A DNA stretch of 64,000 bases, taken from contig DJYF01000050.1 of the NCBI GenBank assembly GCA_002450035.1, forward strand, positions 1 to 64,000. The letters run 5' to 3'. The stretch's first letter is position 1, and each line of letters begins with the position of its first letter. Position numbers and translations under genes: made by a program. The notes under the pieces were generated by a model that saw nothing but the letters and a program-made list of their open reading frames with translations, ran no database searches and was not told the origin of the DNA. Source of the DNA: Caryophanales bacterium UBA6985. GTDB taxonomy: Bacteria; Bacillota_I; Bacilli_A; RF39; UBA660. Below, piece by piece: positions 35,380-44,468 of this stretch.

Positions 35380-37440
35380 TTAAAAAGAATTGTCTTTATC
35401 AAATTGTTCTAGATCAAAATAGAATCCATATTCTAAATATTTATTATCTCCAATTACAGCAAGTTTTTCTTCGCTTTTAATTCCACCCATTCGTGAATAG
35501 AAATCAATTGCAGGAGTATTTTCTTTTAAGCACCAAACAATCATATCTTTTCTACCTCTTGATAGAAGTTCTTTACACGTTTCATTAAATAATGCTGTAC
35601 CAATTCCCATATAATGATAATCATTTTTAACATACAAACTAACCAACTCTGAATCATACTTATAAGTTTTTTCTTTAACATCAAAACAACTATAACCAAG
35701 TACTTCATTATTCTTTACAGCAACAAGAACTAAGTCTTTATATTCTTCAAAACTTCTATAATACTTTTGAGTTTGTTCTTCATAGTTAAGTTGTTTTAAG
35801 TATTTAGAAGAGATAATTCTATCATATGTTTTTTGCCATCCATCTACTTTTATTCTAGCCATTTGTTTTTGATCTTCAATTCTATTAAATCTAATAATAA
35901 AGTCTGATTTATCACTTAATTTACTAATGGCCTCTCCCATTTTGTAAATAGAATCAATTAATAACTTATTATCAATAGCAAATGATACTCTTCCTACTAA
36001 TTCATCTTCATAAGGCCAACATATTGATTGACCAACTAAGAATCTAATTCTATATGTCTTATAGAAGAATTTTAAGACATCTCTTTCTGTACTTATTATT
36101 CTTCCGTTATGTTTTCTACCCTTTAACTCAGTAAAATCTAGTATAGCAAAGAAACCTGCATCTGGTTTTAAATCATGAGCAAATTTTACAAGTGGAATAC
36201 CATTTAATACTTTATCTGCATTCTTCCCAAGTACACTTACTATTTCAGTCTTTATTTCTTCTTTATATTTTTTATCTACAGTATCAATTCCATCAATCAT
36301 AGCCTTAAGGAGATTATATTTATAAATATATGTGCTTCTTAACTCATCAAAGTATTCTTGATACACCTTTTTTCTTTCTAGAGTATTATTAAATGCACCA
36401 GCAAGTGCATATCCAGTTATAACAGGAGATGAATCCATACTTTGAAATATTCTATTAACCATCTCTGTAATAATAGACTCATCAGCTACTACAAAACCAG
36501 CTCTAATAGAAGCTAGGCTATAACTCTTTGATAAACCAAATAAAGAAATAGTATTTCTAAACATGCCAGGAAGAGAAGCCATTGGTTTAGCAATATTATC
36601 TTTATCAAAAGTAATATCACGGTATACTAAATCATCAATTACAAATACTCCTCTTTCTAAACATACTTCACCTATTTTTTGAAGTTTATCTACATCTTTT
36701 TCTCCAAGTGCTTTTCCTGTTGGATTATTAGGATTAGCATTTAAAAATGCTACAACTCTTGGAATATAACCTTTTCTCTTGTTATATACAGTTTGCAAAG
36801 ATTCATTAATCTCATCTATTTTAAGAGCTAACTTCTCTGGATTAACATAGAAGTCATCTTCTTTTTCTAAAGGAAGTAGTTGAACATCTGCACCTGCTAT
36901 TTCTGCTCTTATAGTAAATAACCCATAATTTGGGGCAGGAATTAAAATAACATCTCCTGGTTTAGATATAATACTTACAATTATATTAAATATAATAGAA
37001 GTTGATGGCATGAACGTTATATTATGAACGCTCAAACCTTTTTCATCTATATCAGAATAAGTATAAGGTCTATCATTATAGATTCCTTCACCTTCAATAT
37101 AATCTAGAAGAATCTTTCTAATTCTATCATCTCCTTCAGTATAAGGATAACCTGATAGATCATCTTCATCTAAACATTTTTTCATCTCTTTTATACTTAA
37201 AGGAAATGGTTTAAATCTTAAAGGATTCCCTGTTCCAAGGTCTATATCTTTAATAGTAGTAATATTTTCATCTCTTATTTCATATCCATAGTAATTAATA
37301 GCATCAGCTATATTTTGGACACTTTTATTAAAGTTTTCAAAATCATGTCTATTACCTATTGAAGGAAGACCATATCTTCTTGAATTAAGAGTTGGATTTT
37401 CTCTTAAGAATCTTTCTATTGCATTTGATTTAATTAGCAT
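35380..37440 (-). CDS. Fusion of PLP-dependent aminotransferase and GNAT acetyltransferase
   Basis: 686 residues from ATG 37440, with AAAGGTTGG upstream. Residues about 1-505 form a fold-type I aminotransferase: FMPSTSIIF for cofactor phosphate, NANPNNPTGK, DDLVYRD, and the Schiff-base Lys in GLSKSYSLASIRAGF. Residues about 515-680 form a GNAT domain with VSLYVKNDYHYMGIGTALF (acetyl-CoA loop YHYMGIG) and the closing ENTPAIDFYSRMGG. The two activities may act in series on one amino compound. In B. subtilis this position holds udk. The gene is separate from the trhP operon, as a terminator lies at 37525, and it has a TATACT -10 at 37477-37482. Confidence 0.82.
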   Translation of the reverse strand: MLIKSNAIERFLRENPTLNSRRYGLPSIGNRHDFENFNKSVQNIADAINYYGYEIRDENITTIKDIDLGTGNPLRFKPFPLSIKEMKKCLDEDDLSGYPYTEGDDRIRKILLDYIEGEGIYNDRPYTYSDIDEKGLSVHNITFMPSTSIIFNIIVSIISKPGDVILIPAPNYGLFTIRAEIAGADVQLLPLEKEDDFYVNPEKLALKIDEINESLQTVYNKRKGYIPRVVAFLNANPNNPTGKALGEKDVDKLQKIGEVCLERGVFVIDDLVYRDITFDKDNIAKPMASLPGMFRNTISLFGLSKSYSLASIRAGFVVADESIITEMVNRIFQSMDSSPVITGYALAGAFNNTLERKKVYQEYFDELRSTYIYKYNLLKAMIDGIDTVDKKYKEEIKTEIVSVLGKNADKVLNGIPLVKFAHDLKPDAGFFAILDFTELKGRKHNGRIISTERDVLKFFYKTYRIRFLVGQSICWPYEDELVGRVSFAIDNKLLIDSIYKMGEAISKLSDKSDFIIRFNRIEDQKQMARIKVDGWQKTYDRIISSKYLKQLNYEEQTQKYYRSFEEYKDLVLVAVKNNEVLGYSCFDVKEKTYKYDSELVSLYVKNDYHYMGIGTALFNETCKELLSRGRKDMIVWCLKENTPAIDFYSRMGGIKSEEKLAVIGDNKYLEYGFYFDLEQFDKDNSF

Positions 37441-37524
37441 TTTATACACCAACCTTTTTTAAAAAAACTTATTTAAAGTATATCACAAATGACTTTCAGT
37501 TAAGTATTTATTTTTTTAAATAAA

Positions 37525-37548
37525 AAAAGAGAAATAATTTTCTCTTTT
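37525..37548 (-). terminator. Terminator of the ireB-trhP operon
   Basis: A 10-bp stem (AAAAGAGAAA / TTTCTCTTTT), a TAAT loop and a T run on the minus strand, overlapping the stop codon at 37547. Confidence 0.85.
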
Positions 37549-38746
37549 ATTCAACTACATCAAACACTTTAACTCTCATCATATCATTTTTCTTAACTTC
37601 AAATGGAAGACGTATTTTAATAACCATCTGAGGATGTCTTGCAACATCTATATTATTACCATCTTCATCAGTTATATTATCAACAATATAATTAGTAGTT
37701 TTCATATCAGGTCCAAAGAATTGTACTTCATCTCCTAATTTGAAATTATTTCTTTGTTCAATAGTAGCAACTCCATCTTTATAATCAAGTACAAGTCCTA
37801 AGAAATCTTGATTAGATTCTTCTTGTCTACCAAGATAGTATTGTTCATCTACTCCAGGTAATTTATCAAAGAACTGAGGAGTTGATTCACGATTAGCTAC
37901 TCTATTTAAAATATTAAGAGCATATCTTCTATATTCATCAGTTAAAGTACCATTCTCAATCTTATCAAGTAATCTTCTGTAAATTAAAATAACAGTAGAA
38001 ACATAATAAATAGAACGCATTCTTCCTTCGATTTTAAAACTATATACTCCAGCTTCTAACATATCTTTTATTAAAGAAACCATATTTAAATCTTTAGGAG
38101 TCATACTAAATGGTATATCAGTGACTTTTTCATTATCTTTTTTATAATCAAAAGTCCATCTACATATTTGAGCACATCCACCTCGATTAGAATCTCTATT
38201 CGTGCAATAATTACTCATTACACATCTACCACTTATAGATATACACATTGCTCCATGAGCAAAACATTCTATTTCAAGACCAGTTTCGTCGTGTATTCTT
38301 TTAATATCATCACGAGATGCTTCTCTTGCAAGAACAAGTCTTTCAGCACCCATTTCTTTATAAAACTTTCCTACTTCATAATTAAGAGTACTTGCTTGAG
38401 TACTTACATGAAGAGGTATATTTATATGTTCATCTTTAATTAATTGCATAACTGCAATATCTGATACTAATACAGCATCTACATGAATAGACTCTAAGTA
38501 TTTTAAATACTCTTTTAAACCCTCTAGGTCTTCATTATGAAATACTATATTACATGTAATATATACTTTCTTACCAATACTATGAGCATAATCTACTGCT
38601 TCCTTCATTTCTTCAAGAGAGAAGTTTTTAGCATTTGCTCTTAATGAGTAATTCTTACCACCCATATAAACAGCATCTGCACCAAAAAGGAAAGCATATT
38701 TCATTTTTTCTAAACTTCCAGCAGGAGCTAATAATTCACTTTTCAT
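37547..38746 (-). CDS. trhP2: U32-family tRNA uridine hydroxylase subunit (TrhP2/YrrO)
   Basis: 399 residues of the U32 peptidase-like family. It shows LLAPAGSLEKMKYAFLFGADAVYMGG in outline (LLAPAGS, GADAVYMGG), then the cysteine cluster CFAHGAMCISISGRC, NYCTNRDSNRGGCAQICRW, used in these enzymes for an iron-sulfur cluster. In B. subtilis YrrN-YrrO (TrhP1-TrhP2) hydroxylates wobble U34 of tRNAs using prephenate. Gene order next to trhP1 and trmR is the same here. The start overlaps the trhP1 stop as ATGA, which also shows that TGA is a stop in this genome. Confidence 0.9.
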   Translation of the reverse strand: MKSELLAPAGSLEKMKYAFLFGADAVYMGGKNYSLRANAKNFSLEEMKEAVDYAHSIGKKVYITCNIVFHNEDLEGLKEYLKYLESIHVDAVLVSDIAVMQLIKDEHINIPLHVSTQASTLNYEVGKFYKEMGAERLVLAREASRDDIKRIHDETGLEIECFAHGAMCISISGRCVMSNYCTNRDSNRGGCAQICRWTFDYKKDNEKVTDIPFSMTPKDLNMVSLIKDMLEAGVYSFKIEGRMRSIYYVSTVILIYRRLLDKIENGTLTDEYRRYALNILNRVANRESTPQFFDKLPGVDEQYYLGRQEESNQDFLGLVLDYKDGVATIEQRNNFKLGDEVQFFGPDMKTTNYIVDNITDEDGNNIDVARHPQMVIKIRLPFEVKKNDMMRVKVFDVVE

Positions 38747-39543
38747 TTTCTAGCCTCCCTGTCTGTATATTCACTCATTCTATAAACTGTCTTTTTATTT
38801 AAGAATCCATCATTACCAAATTCTTCTCCATCAATAATAGAACTTATCTTATCAACAGTTAAATCTAAATTATATATTAAATAATATTTAATTTTCTCAT
38901 CATTAAGAGACTCACTAAAAGAAATATAATTAAAATAATCATTACTAAATATAGCAGTACCATATTCATTTTCTTTTAAATAAAAATCATTCTTAGTAAT
39001 ATTTTCACTTAATAACATATCATTAAACTCATCTAAATTATTATATCTATTAAAATTACTTAAAAGTGTTCTTCTAGAATATGCAATCATATTTTTACCA
39101 AATACATTAAATACTACTTCACTAGAAGCACCATCTATTATTTCTTTTATCTCTTCTTTAGTTATTTCATTTGAAAGAACTGCAGAACTACACTTAGATA
39201 ACCAGAAATTAATAGAAGATGTATTTGTACCAAAATGAGCTTGATTCCATATTAAGTTACATGAATCCTTAAGTACATTATAAACACCCAAGTCTTCAAA
39301 TATAACTCCACGATACTTACATAACTCTTCTTTTATACTTTTAAGTTCATCTATACCTTTAGAATCAAGAACTCTATTAATTAAAACATAAGAATCCTTA
39401 GGAATACTATCTAAAGAAAAATCATTATAACCAACACTAAATCCTTTAAGTGCAAAAAGAAAATTGTTTATACCAATTTTCTTATATTCTTCTATCTCAT
39501 CTAAATTGTTAATATTAATCAATATTTTTTGCTTTTTCATCAT
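38743..39543 (-). CDS. trhP1: Divergent U32-like partner of TrhP (YrrN position)
   Basis: 266 residues, shorter and much more divergent than B. subtilis YrrN (about 309). The TIM-barrel-like start ILININNLDEIEEYKKIGINNFLFAL and the segment LIWNQAHFGTNT recall the U32 barrel, but no cysteine cluster is present, as expected for the non-catalytic partner. Identification rests mainly on its position between trmR and trhP2, with overlaps on both sides (29 bases into trmR, four into trhP2). It is probably the structural partner for the U34 hydroxylase. The symbol is tentative. Confidence 0.68.
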   Translation of the reverse strand: MMKKQKILININNLDEIEEYKKIGINNFLFALKGFSVGYNDFSLDSIPKDSYVLINRVLDSKGIDELKSIKEELCKYRGVIFEDLGVYNVLKDSCNLIWNQAHFGTNTSSINFWLSKCSSAVLSNEITKEEIKEIIDGASSEVVFNVFGKNMIAYSRRTLLSNFNRYNNLDEFNDMLLSENITKNDFYLKENEYGTAIFSNDYFNYISFSESLNDEKIKYYLIYNLDLTVDKISSIIDGEEFGNDGFLNKKTVYRMSEYTDREARK

Positions 39544-40126
39544 TTTTCTTAAAACTTACAGCAAGGCCGTCTCCAATATCATAAATCTTTGTTAAGAATT
39601 CATCATTATCATTTAACCATTCTCTATATTCAATGATCTTATCAACTAATTGACGAACATTCTTAGATTCGATTTTTTCAGGATTTTCAACTAATCCATG
39701 GAAGTTAACATTATCAGTGATAATTATACCTCCATCATTAAGATAGTTTTTAAACTTCTCAAAGAATTTAATATTTTGTCCTTTAGCAGCATCAATAAAG
39801 ATTAAATCATATTTATAACCTGCTAAATTAACATCTAATGCATCTGCAAAAACTACTTCAATTCTCTTATCAAGATCACATGCTTTAATATTCTTTAAAG
39901 CTTCCTTATATCTTTTTTCATCTCTTTCAACTGTAGTAATTTCTACATTTTTTGAAGCACATGCCATAAGTATCGCACTATAACCTATAGCAGTACCAAT
40001 TTCTAAAACACTTTTAACATTATTTAATTTAATATACTTGTCTATGAAAATAATAGAGTCTTTTTCGATAATTGGAACATTATTTGCCTCAGCATACCTT
40101 TCCATATCTTGTATTACTTCTTTCAT
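39515..40126 (-). CDS. trmR: tRNA 5-hydroxyuridine methyltransferase (TrmR/YrrM)
   Basis: 203 residues of the class I O-methyltransferase family. SAM-binding motif VLEIGTAIGYSAI, motif II TTVERDE, and the metal-binding Asp pair in FIDAAKGQ and IITDNVNFHG. In B. subtilis the enzyme methylates 5-hydroxyuridine 34 made by TrhP to give mo5U, broadening wobble decoding. The gene lies directly before the two trhP genes and after mltG, the same order as yrrL-yrrM-yrrN-yrrO. On sequence alone it could be a catechol O-methyltransferase-like enzyme; context decides. Confidence 0.88.
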   Translation of the reverse strand: MKEVIQDMERYAEANNVPIIEKDSIIFIDKYIKLNNVKSVLEIGTAIGYSAILMACASKNVEITTVERDEKRYKEALKNIKACDLDKRIEVVFADALDVNLAGYKYDLIFIDAAKGQNIKFFEKFKNYLNDGGIIITDNVNFHGLVENPEKIESKNVRQLVDKIIEYREWLNDNDEFLTKIYDIGDGLAVSFKKNDEKAKNID

Positions 40127-40141
40127 TTTCCTTACACTCCT

Positions 40142-41302
40142 TTATTCAAGCCATTTACCACTATTACGTAAATCATTAATATTCTTGTTATGGCCATATT
40201 CTGTTTCAGCAAAATATAGTTTTCTATCAGAATCAGCTACAAAATACATATAATTTGTTTCAGTTGGTTCTATTGCTGCCTTTATACTTGATAAAGATAC
40301 ACTTGCAATTGGTCCAATAGGAAGTCCTATTACACATGCTGCACTTCTTGTATTATATCCATGGCATCCATTTAATTCATTTGGACCTAACGTACCAGGT
40401 ATCATAGGAAGTTTTGCATCATAATAAGTAGTAACATCACTACCTAAAGACCATCCTTTAGCTATTCTGTTGTAGAAAACACCTGCTGTAAGCGCTCTGT
40501 CTTCAGCGCTGACAGCTTCTAATTCTACCATACTTGCAAGAGTAAGTAAACCATGAACTCCATAAGGGCTAGTTTTAATTTTATCTTTAAATGGTTCTAA
40601 TACTTCTCCCATCTTTCTTAGCATAGTATTACTTATATCTCTAACAGAAGCATTTTTATTAAATTCATACTTATCAGGATAAAGGTATCCTTCAAGTGGA
40701 TAATATAGTTTATCATTAAGTATTTCATCACTTACAAACCAATAAGTATTAACTACTCTTTGTAGATATTCTTTATTATTAAGTTGATTAATAACTTCTT
40801 CTTTAGAGTAACCAAAATTCTCACTTATCACTTCCGCATAATCAGTAAGTCTTTTACCTTCAATAAATTGAACAGTAACAACTTCTCCTTTTGCATTTCC
40901 AATTCCAGATAAAATAGTAAGTATAGTATTAAAATCATATGACTTACTTAGTTTATATTCACCTGCATAGAATTGATCTATAGAAGTAGATTTTAAATAA
41001 ACTTTAGACCAGAAAGCTGATTTAATAAATCCTTCTTTTTCAAGTCTGTCAATAACTTGGTTAACACCTTCACCTTTATTAACAACAAATATAACTGTTT
41101 CTTCACTTGTAACATCAACTGGTGCAGATACATATGCATAAATACCTGCATAACACCCAACAACAACAAGTAAAGCAACAAGCAATACAATAGTAGTTAT
41201 TTTAATAAACTTAGAAGCTTTTAAATCCATCGAATCAAGATTTAAAGAATCAAGTCCCTTGCGTTTTCTCCTATTCACCACTGTTACCCTCATTTGCTTC
41301 AT
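40142..41302 (-). CDS. mltG: Endolytic murein transglycosylase MltG
   Basis: About 380 residues: a basic cytosolic N-terminus, one membrane helix (about 33-57), a LysM-like segment (FVVNKGEGVNQVIDRL), then the YceG domain. The catalytic Glu is in ASMVELEA, followed by GSDVTTYY and GLPIGPIASVSLSSI. The enzyme cleaves nascent glycan strands to end peptidoglycan elongation. The start is uncertain: ATG 41302 overlaps the DUF1292 gene by 32 bases without a good SD, whereas GTG 41278 has GAGGG eight bases upstream and seems better supported; the longer form is given. Confidence 0.92.
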   Translation of the reverse strand: MKQMRVTVVNRRKRKGLDSLNLDSMDLKASKFIKITTIVLLVALLVVVGCYAGIYAYVSAPVDVTSEETVIFVVNKGEGVNQVIDRLEKEGFIKSAFWSKVYLKSTSIDQFYAGEYKLSKSYDFNTILTILSGIGNAKGEVVTVQFIEGKRLTDYAEVISENFGYSKEEVINQLNNKEYLQRVVNTYWFVSDEILNDKLYYPLEGYLYPDKYEFNKNASVRDISNTMLRKMGEVLEPFKDKIKTSPYGVHGLLTLASMVELEAVSAEDRALTAGVFYNRIAKGWSLGSDVTTYYDAKLPMIPGTLGPNELNGCHGYNTRSAACVIGLPIGPIASVSLSSIKAAIEPTETNYMYFVADSDRKLYFAETEYGHNKNINDLRNSGKWLE

Positions 41303-41582
41303 TTATAGCTTCATTTACTTTTTCAGAAATAGAAGATAATATACTTTCAATTACTTTCCATTCTTTTTCATTTGTAAGTGGTTTAAGTGATAAATCTTCT
41401 CCAGTTGGATCATATGAACTAGCATATACTTTTATATTACCAGTTTCATCTTTAGTATTATCAGTATAAGCTATATAGCTTTTACCAGTTTCATCACTAT
41501 CAAAAGTGAATAAAACATCACATTCTAATTTTTCTCCAGCTTCATTTGTAATAATTAATTTTCCAGGTTCTTTTCCTTCCAT
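41271..41582 (-). CDS. DUF1292 protein (YrzB-like)
   Basis: 103 acidic residues with the DUF1292 pattern: ECDVLFTFDSDETGKSYIAYTDNT, read as FTFDSDETGKSYI, then IKVYASSYDP and a C-terminal EWKVIESIL. The family has no known activity but is nearly always found between ruvX and mltG in Firmicutes, as here. Its end overlaps mltG and it begins one base after the ruvX stop. Confidence 0.85.
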   Translation of the reverse strand: MEGKEPGKLIITNEAGEKLECDVLFTFDSDETGKSYIAYTDNTKDETGNIKVYASSYDPTGEDLSLKPLTNEKEWKVIESILSSISEKVNEAINEANEGNSGE

Positions 41583-41583
41583 C

Positions 41584-42015
41584 TTAGTTACCTCTTTCCT
41601 TTTCTATTTCAACTTTTCTTAAATATGTATCTAGAATAACTGATGCCGCAACTGCATCTACTATTCTTTTTCTTCCCTTACGAGACATATCTTCATCTAG
41701 TAAGTAATTAGTAGCTTCAATTGTTGATAATCTCTCATCAATTAAATTAATTTCTAAATCACATTTACTTTCTAATTTATTTTTAAAGTTCATAGTTCTT
41801 TCAACAGCTTCGCCTAAAGTATTATTCATATTCTTAGGGTACCCTAGAACTAGTACTTCTATCTTTTCTGTTTTAATTATTTCTAATACTTCATCTACTA
41901 GTGAATCAGTATCTTCATATCTAATTGTTTTATAAGGGCTAGAAATCATACCTAGTCTATCTGATGTAGCAAGACCAAGTGTTCTAGTACCTAAATCCAT
42001 TCCTAAACATTTCAT
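41584..42015 (-). CDS. ruvX: Putative pre-16S rRNA nuclease / Holliday-junction resolvase-like YqgF
   Basis: 143 residues with an RNase H fold. The acidic active site can be traced: MDLGTRTLG, the Glu/Lys region VLGYPKNMNNT, IDERLST and the final VDAVAA Asp. The E. coli homologue is needed to process the 16S rRNA 5' end. It overlaps ireB by one base (TAATG) and precedes the DUF1292 gene, the order of yrzL-yrrK-yrzB in B. subtilis. Confidence 0.93.
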   Translation of the reverse strand: MKCLGMDLGTRTLGLATSDRLGMISSPYKTIRYEDTDSLVDEVLEIIKTEKIEVLVLGYPKNMNNTLGEAVERTMNFKNKLESKCDLEINLIDERLSTIEATNYLLDEDMSRKGRKRIVDAVAASVILDTYLRKVEIEKERGN

Positions 42016-42257
42016 TAGTCTTCCAAATATCCCCTTACTATTGCCTCTATTAAAACACCACGTTCAATAGAAGTTATTTTTTTTCTGGCATCCTTATATG
42101 AAGTGATATAAGAAGAATCTCCCGTTACTAAATATCCTACTATTTGATTAACAGGATTATATCCTTTTTCTCTAAGTGCTTCATATACTTCATCAAGGGT
42201 AGCCTCAACTAATGCATCCTCTATTTCAGTTATACTAAACATTCTTGTATCATTCAT
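42015..42257 (-). CDS. ireB: IreB-family regulatory phosphoprotein
   Basis: 80 residues, collinear with IreB/Yrz[12 protein letters not shown], then [21 protein letters not shown] (core [15 protein letters not shown]) and GDPxYIT-like [13 protein letters not shown]. In enterococci IreB is phosphorylated by the PASTA kinase IreK and affects cephalosporin tolerance. First gene of the ruvX-mltG-trmR-trhP operon; a GAGGTG SD and a possible TTGTAG-17-TAAACT promoter lie upstream. Confidence 0.92.
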   Translation of the reverse strand: MNDTRMFSITEIEDALVEATLDEVYEALREKGYNPVNQIVGYLVTGDSSYITSYKDARKKITSIERGVLIEAIVRGYLED

Positions 42258-42353
42258 TCAAGTTTCACCTCGCATTTATAGTTTATCATGAATACATCTT
42301 TTCTACAACAAACTAGGGTCTCATCAAGATTATATTATATAACAAAAAAAGAA

Positions 42354-42378
42354 AAATCAGCAATTAATTAGCTGATTT
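42354..42378 (-). terminator. trxA terminator
   Basis: Stem AAATCAGC / GCTGATTT with a nine-base loop, then TTCTTTTTTT on the minus strand, overlapping the trxA stop. Confidence 0.85.
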
Positions 42379-42663
42379 AATAAACTCTTCTAGTTCTGAT
42401 TTTGATTGAAGTCCTATTTTCTTTCCTACTTCTTCTCCATCTTTAAATAGTATTAAAGTTGGAATAGACATTACTCCAAATGATGCTGATAAAGTATCAA
42501 AGTTATCAGTATTAACTTTTACTATCTTTACCTCATCCATCTCTTCTAATACCTTACCCATCGCTTTGCAAGGACCACACCAATTGGCATAGAAGTCTAC
42601 CAAAGTAACTCCTGTACTTACTAGTTCTTTAAATTCACTTTCTTTTTCTAAATGCTTAATCAT
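42364..42663 (-). CDS. trxA: Thioredoxin
   Basis: 99 residues with the redox motif WCGPC (FYANWCGPCKAMG) and the cis-Pro segment SIPTLILFKDGEEV. A soluble disulfide reductase. Its start overlaps the stop of the CvpA-family gene (TAATG); the trx-cvpA neighbourhood is also seen in Bacilli, though mutS2 and polX, which often lie between, are missing here. Confidence 0.93.
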   Translation of the reverse strand: MIKHLEKESEFKELVSTGVTLVDFYANWCGPCKAMGKVLEEMDEVKIVKVNTDNFDTLSASFGVMSIPTLILFKDGEEVGKKIGLQSKSELEEFIKSAN

Positions 42664-43478
42664 TAATTCTCCCCCACTATTGTATTAACACCTTCAAGTG
42701 TTTTATCTATATTATCTTGAATATTCTTAGAAACATCTTCATCTATTACGTATTCTCCATTTTCTTCCCATTCAGAAATAAATTCATCAATACCACTTAT
42801 CTTTAACTTACCATTATCAACAAGTAAATTAACTCCATCTAAAGTAATAATATTATATTTAAGAAGAATTCCTAAGCTTAATAGATTAGCATTAGTTTTA
42901 TCATCTTCTCCTTCATATTTAACTGATACTTCATATACTTCTTTTATAGAAGAATATAACTTATTAGTAATATTTGATAAAACTGGTGTATGTGTTATTA
43001 TCTTATCTCCTAAGTATGATTCATTATAATACTTAGCCGTAATAGGTATTTGAGCAAGTAAGAATAATAATAAAAATACATATATAAAGTATTGTAATAA
43101 ACTACATACTGCACCAATTATTTTACTAGGTAAAGCAATTATAATTGTTGAACTAAGTAGTTTATCTACTAAACCAGTTACTTTAAGTATTATTTTTAAT
43201 AATATACTTAACACTATTAAACAAACTACATAAGCAAGTCCTTCATAGAATAAGATATTAAATACACTTATACCTTGGAATATTCCTCCAAATGAGAAAA
43301 ATGGCCAATGTTGATACATAAATGTACTAACTGGATTCTTTAAATAATATGCTATTACAAATATTAAGAATGTTCCTACTAAATTAATAGCAGAACTAAT
43401 TCCTCCACTTCTCCATCCTTTAAAAATACCAATTAATAAAAATATAATTATAATAAAATCAATTACATTAAAACTCAT
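42663..43478 (-). CDS. CvpA-family membrane protein
   Basis: 271 residues from ATG 43478, preferred over GTG 43487 because GGTGA then lies at SD distance. Four hydrophobic helices in the first 170 residues (NVIDFIIIIFLLIGIFKGWRSGG is the family opening, core GIFKGWRSGG), with an acidic soluble C-terminal part. CvpA proteins are linked to colicin V export and envelope homeostasis, but the mechanism is unknown. It is translationally coupled to trxA. Confidence 0.82.
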   Translation of the reverse strand: MSFNVIDFIIIIFLLIGIFKGWRSGGISSAINLVGTFLIFVIAYYLKNPVSTFMYQHWPFFSFGGIFQGISVFNILFYEGLAYVVCLIVLSILLKIILKVTGLVDKLLSSTIIIALPSKIIGAVCSLLQYFIYVFLLLFLLAQIPITAKYYNESYLGDKIITHTPVLSNITNKLYSSIKEVYEVSVKYEGEDDKTNANLLSLGILLKYNIITLDGVNLLVDNGKLKISGIDEFISEWEENGEYVIDEDVSKNIQDNIDKTLEGVNTIVGEN

Positions 43479-43520
43479 ATTATTCACCTTACTTAAAGTA
43501 TATAATAATTATTATTTAAA

Positions 43521-44468
43521 CTAAATAGATAATATAAATTCTTTTAATCCATTAACAGGATCATATCCAAGTTTTATCTTTATATCAATATTAGATAGAT
43601 TAATAATAATATCTCTTAATTCATCTAAAGTATATAAGTTACCAATTCTCTTTAATATATAAACTCTACCACTTTTAAATCCAAGTTCATTTGCAATTGT
43701 CTCATCGCTAAGTCCTTCATTAACAGCTTCTTTAACTAAATAGATATTAGAGAACTGTCCATTAATTAAACCAATTAATGCATACATGTCATCTCCTCTT
43801 TCAACTATCTTGTCAAAGTAAGCAAAAGCATCTTTAAACATCTTATTAGCAATAGCATCTGTAAATTTAAAAGTAATATCATTATAATCAGTTTCTTCTC
43901 CTACCCCTTTAGGAATTATATAACTTGAACCATATTCATTTACCACTTTCCAAGTAATATTATTAGTAATAAGTGCTAACTTGTCTATTTCATTAAATAA
44001 TAAATCTATATTATTAACAGTATTTTCTTTTAATTTAACAAGAGCTTTAGGTTCAATAGTAACATTTATTTTACTTATATAATCATTTATATAATTATCT
44101 ATTTCTTCATCTTTTATATATAAATCTATAAACACTGTTTTCTTAAGTAACTCTTTAGCAGTATCTTTTGTCTTATTTAGATTATTACATATAAGTACTA
44201 AAGTAATACTACTATCTAAATTATTAATTAAGTTAAATAATTTATTAACTTGTTCTTCATACTTTGGCTTACCTCCAAAGTAATTAACTTCTCTAACAAC
44301 TATTGCTCTATCATCATTAAATAATCCTACATATGATGCATCTATAACAACATCTTCTAATTCATCTACATCTAAACTAAAATATTTTCTATCAGGAATA
44401 TTTTCTATTAAAGAAGATACTTTATCATTTAATAATCTAAAACTAGTTGATCTAATTACATAAACCAT
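43521..44468 (-). CDS. holA: DNA polymerase III delta subunit
   Basis: 315 residues with the clamp-loader plan. An N-terminal RecA-like domain contains FSLDVDELEDVVIDASYVGLFNDDRAIVV in outline (LFNDDRAIVV), then a helical lid with LLFNEIDKL, and a C-terminal collar domain (DMYALIGLINGQFSNIYLVKE, core LIGLINGQFSNI). It opens the beta clamp during loading. It shares one base with the unknown gene upstream (TAATG), which starts the unit. Confidence 0.9.
   Translation of the reverse strand: MVYVIRSTSFRLLNDKVSSLIENIPDRKYFSLDVDELEDVVIDASYVGLFNDDRAIVVREVNYFGGKPKYEEQVNKLFNLINNLDSSITLVLICNNLNKTKDTAKELLKKTVFIDLYIKDEEIDNYINDYISKINVTIEPKALVKLKENTVNNIDLLFNEIDKLALITNNITWKVVNEYGSSYIIPKGVGEETDYNDITFKFTDAIANKMFKDAFAYFDKIVERGDDMYALIGLINGQFSNIYLVKEAVNEGLSDETIANELGFKSGRVYILKRIGNLYTLDELRDIIINLSNIDIKIKLGYDPVNGLKEFILSI

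Noticed and set aside
38168..38443. Reading frame opposite trhP2
   Set aside because: A shadow of the U32 gene, Ser/Tyr/Phe-rich without any pattern of a real protein.
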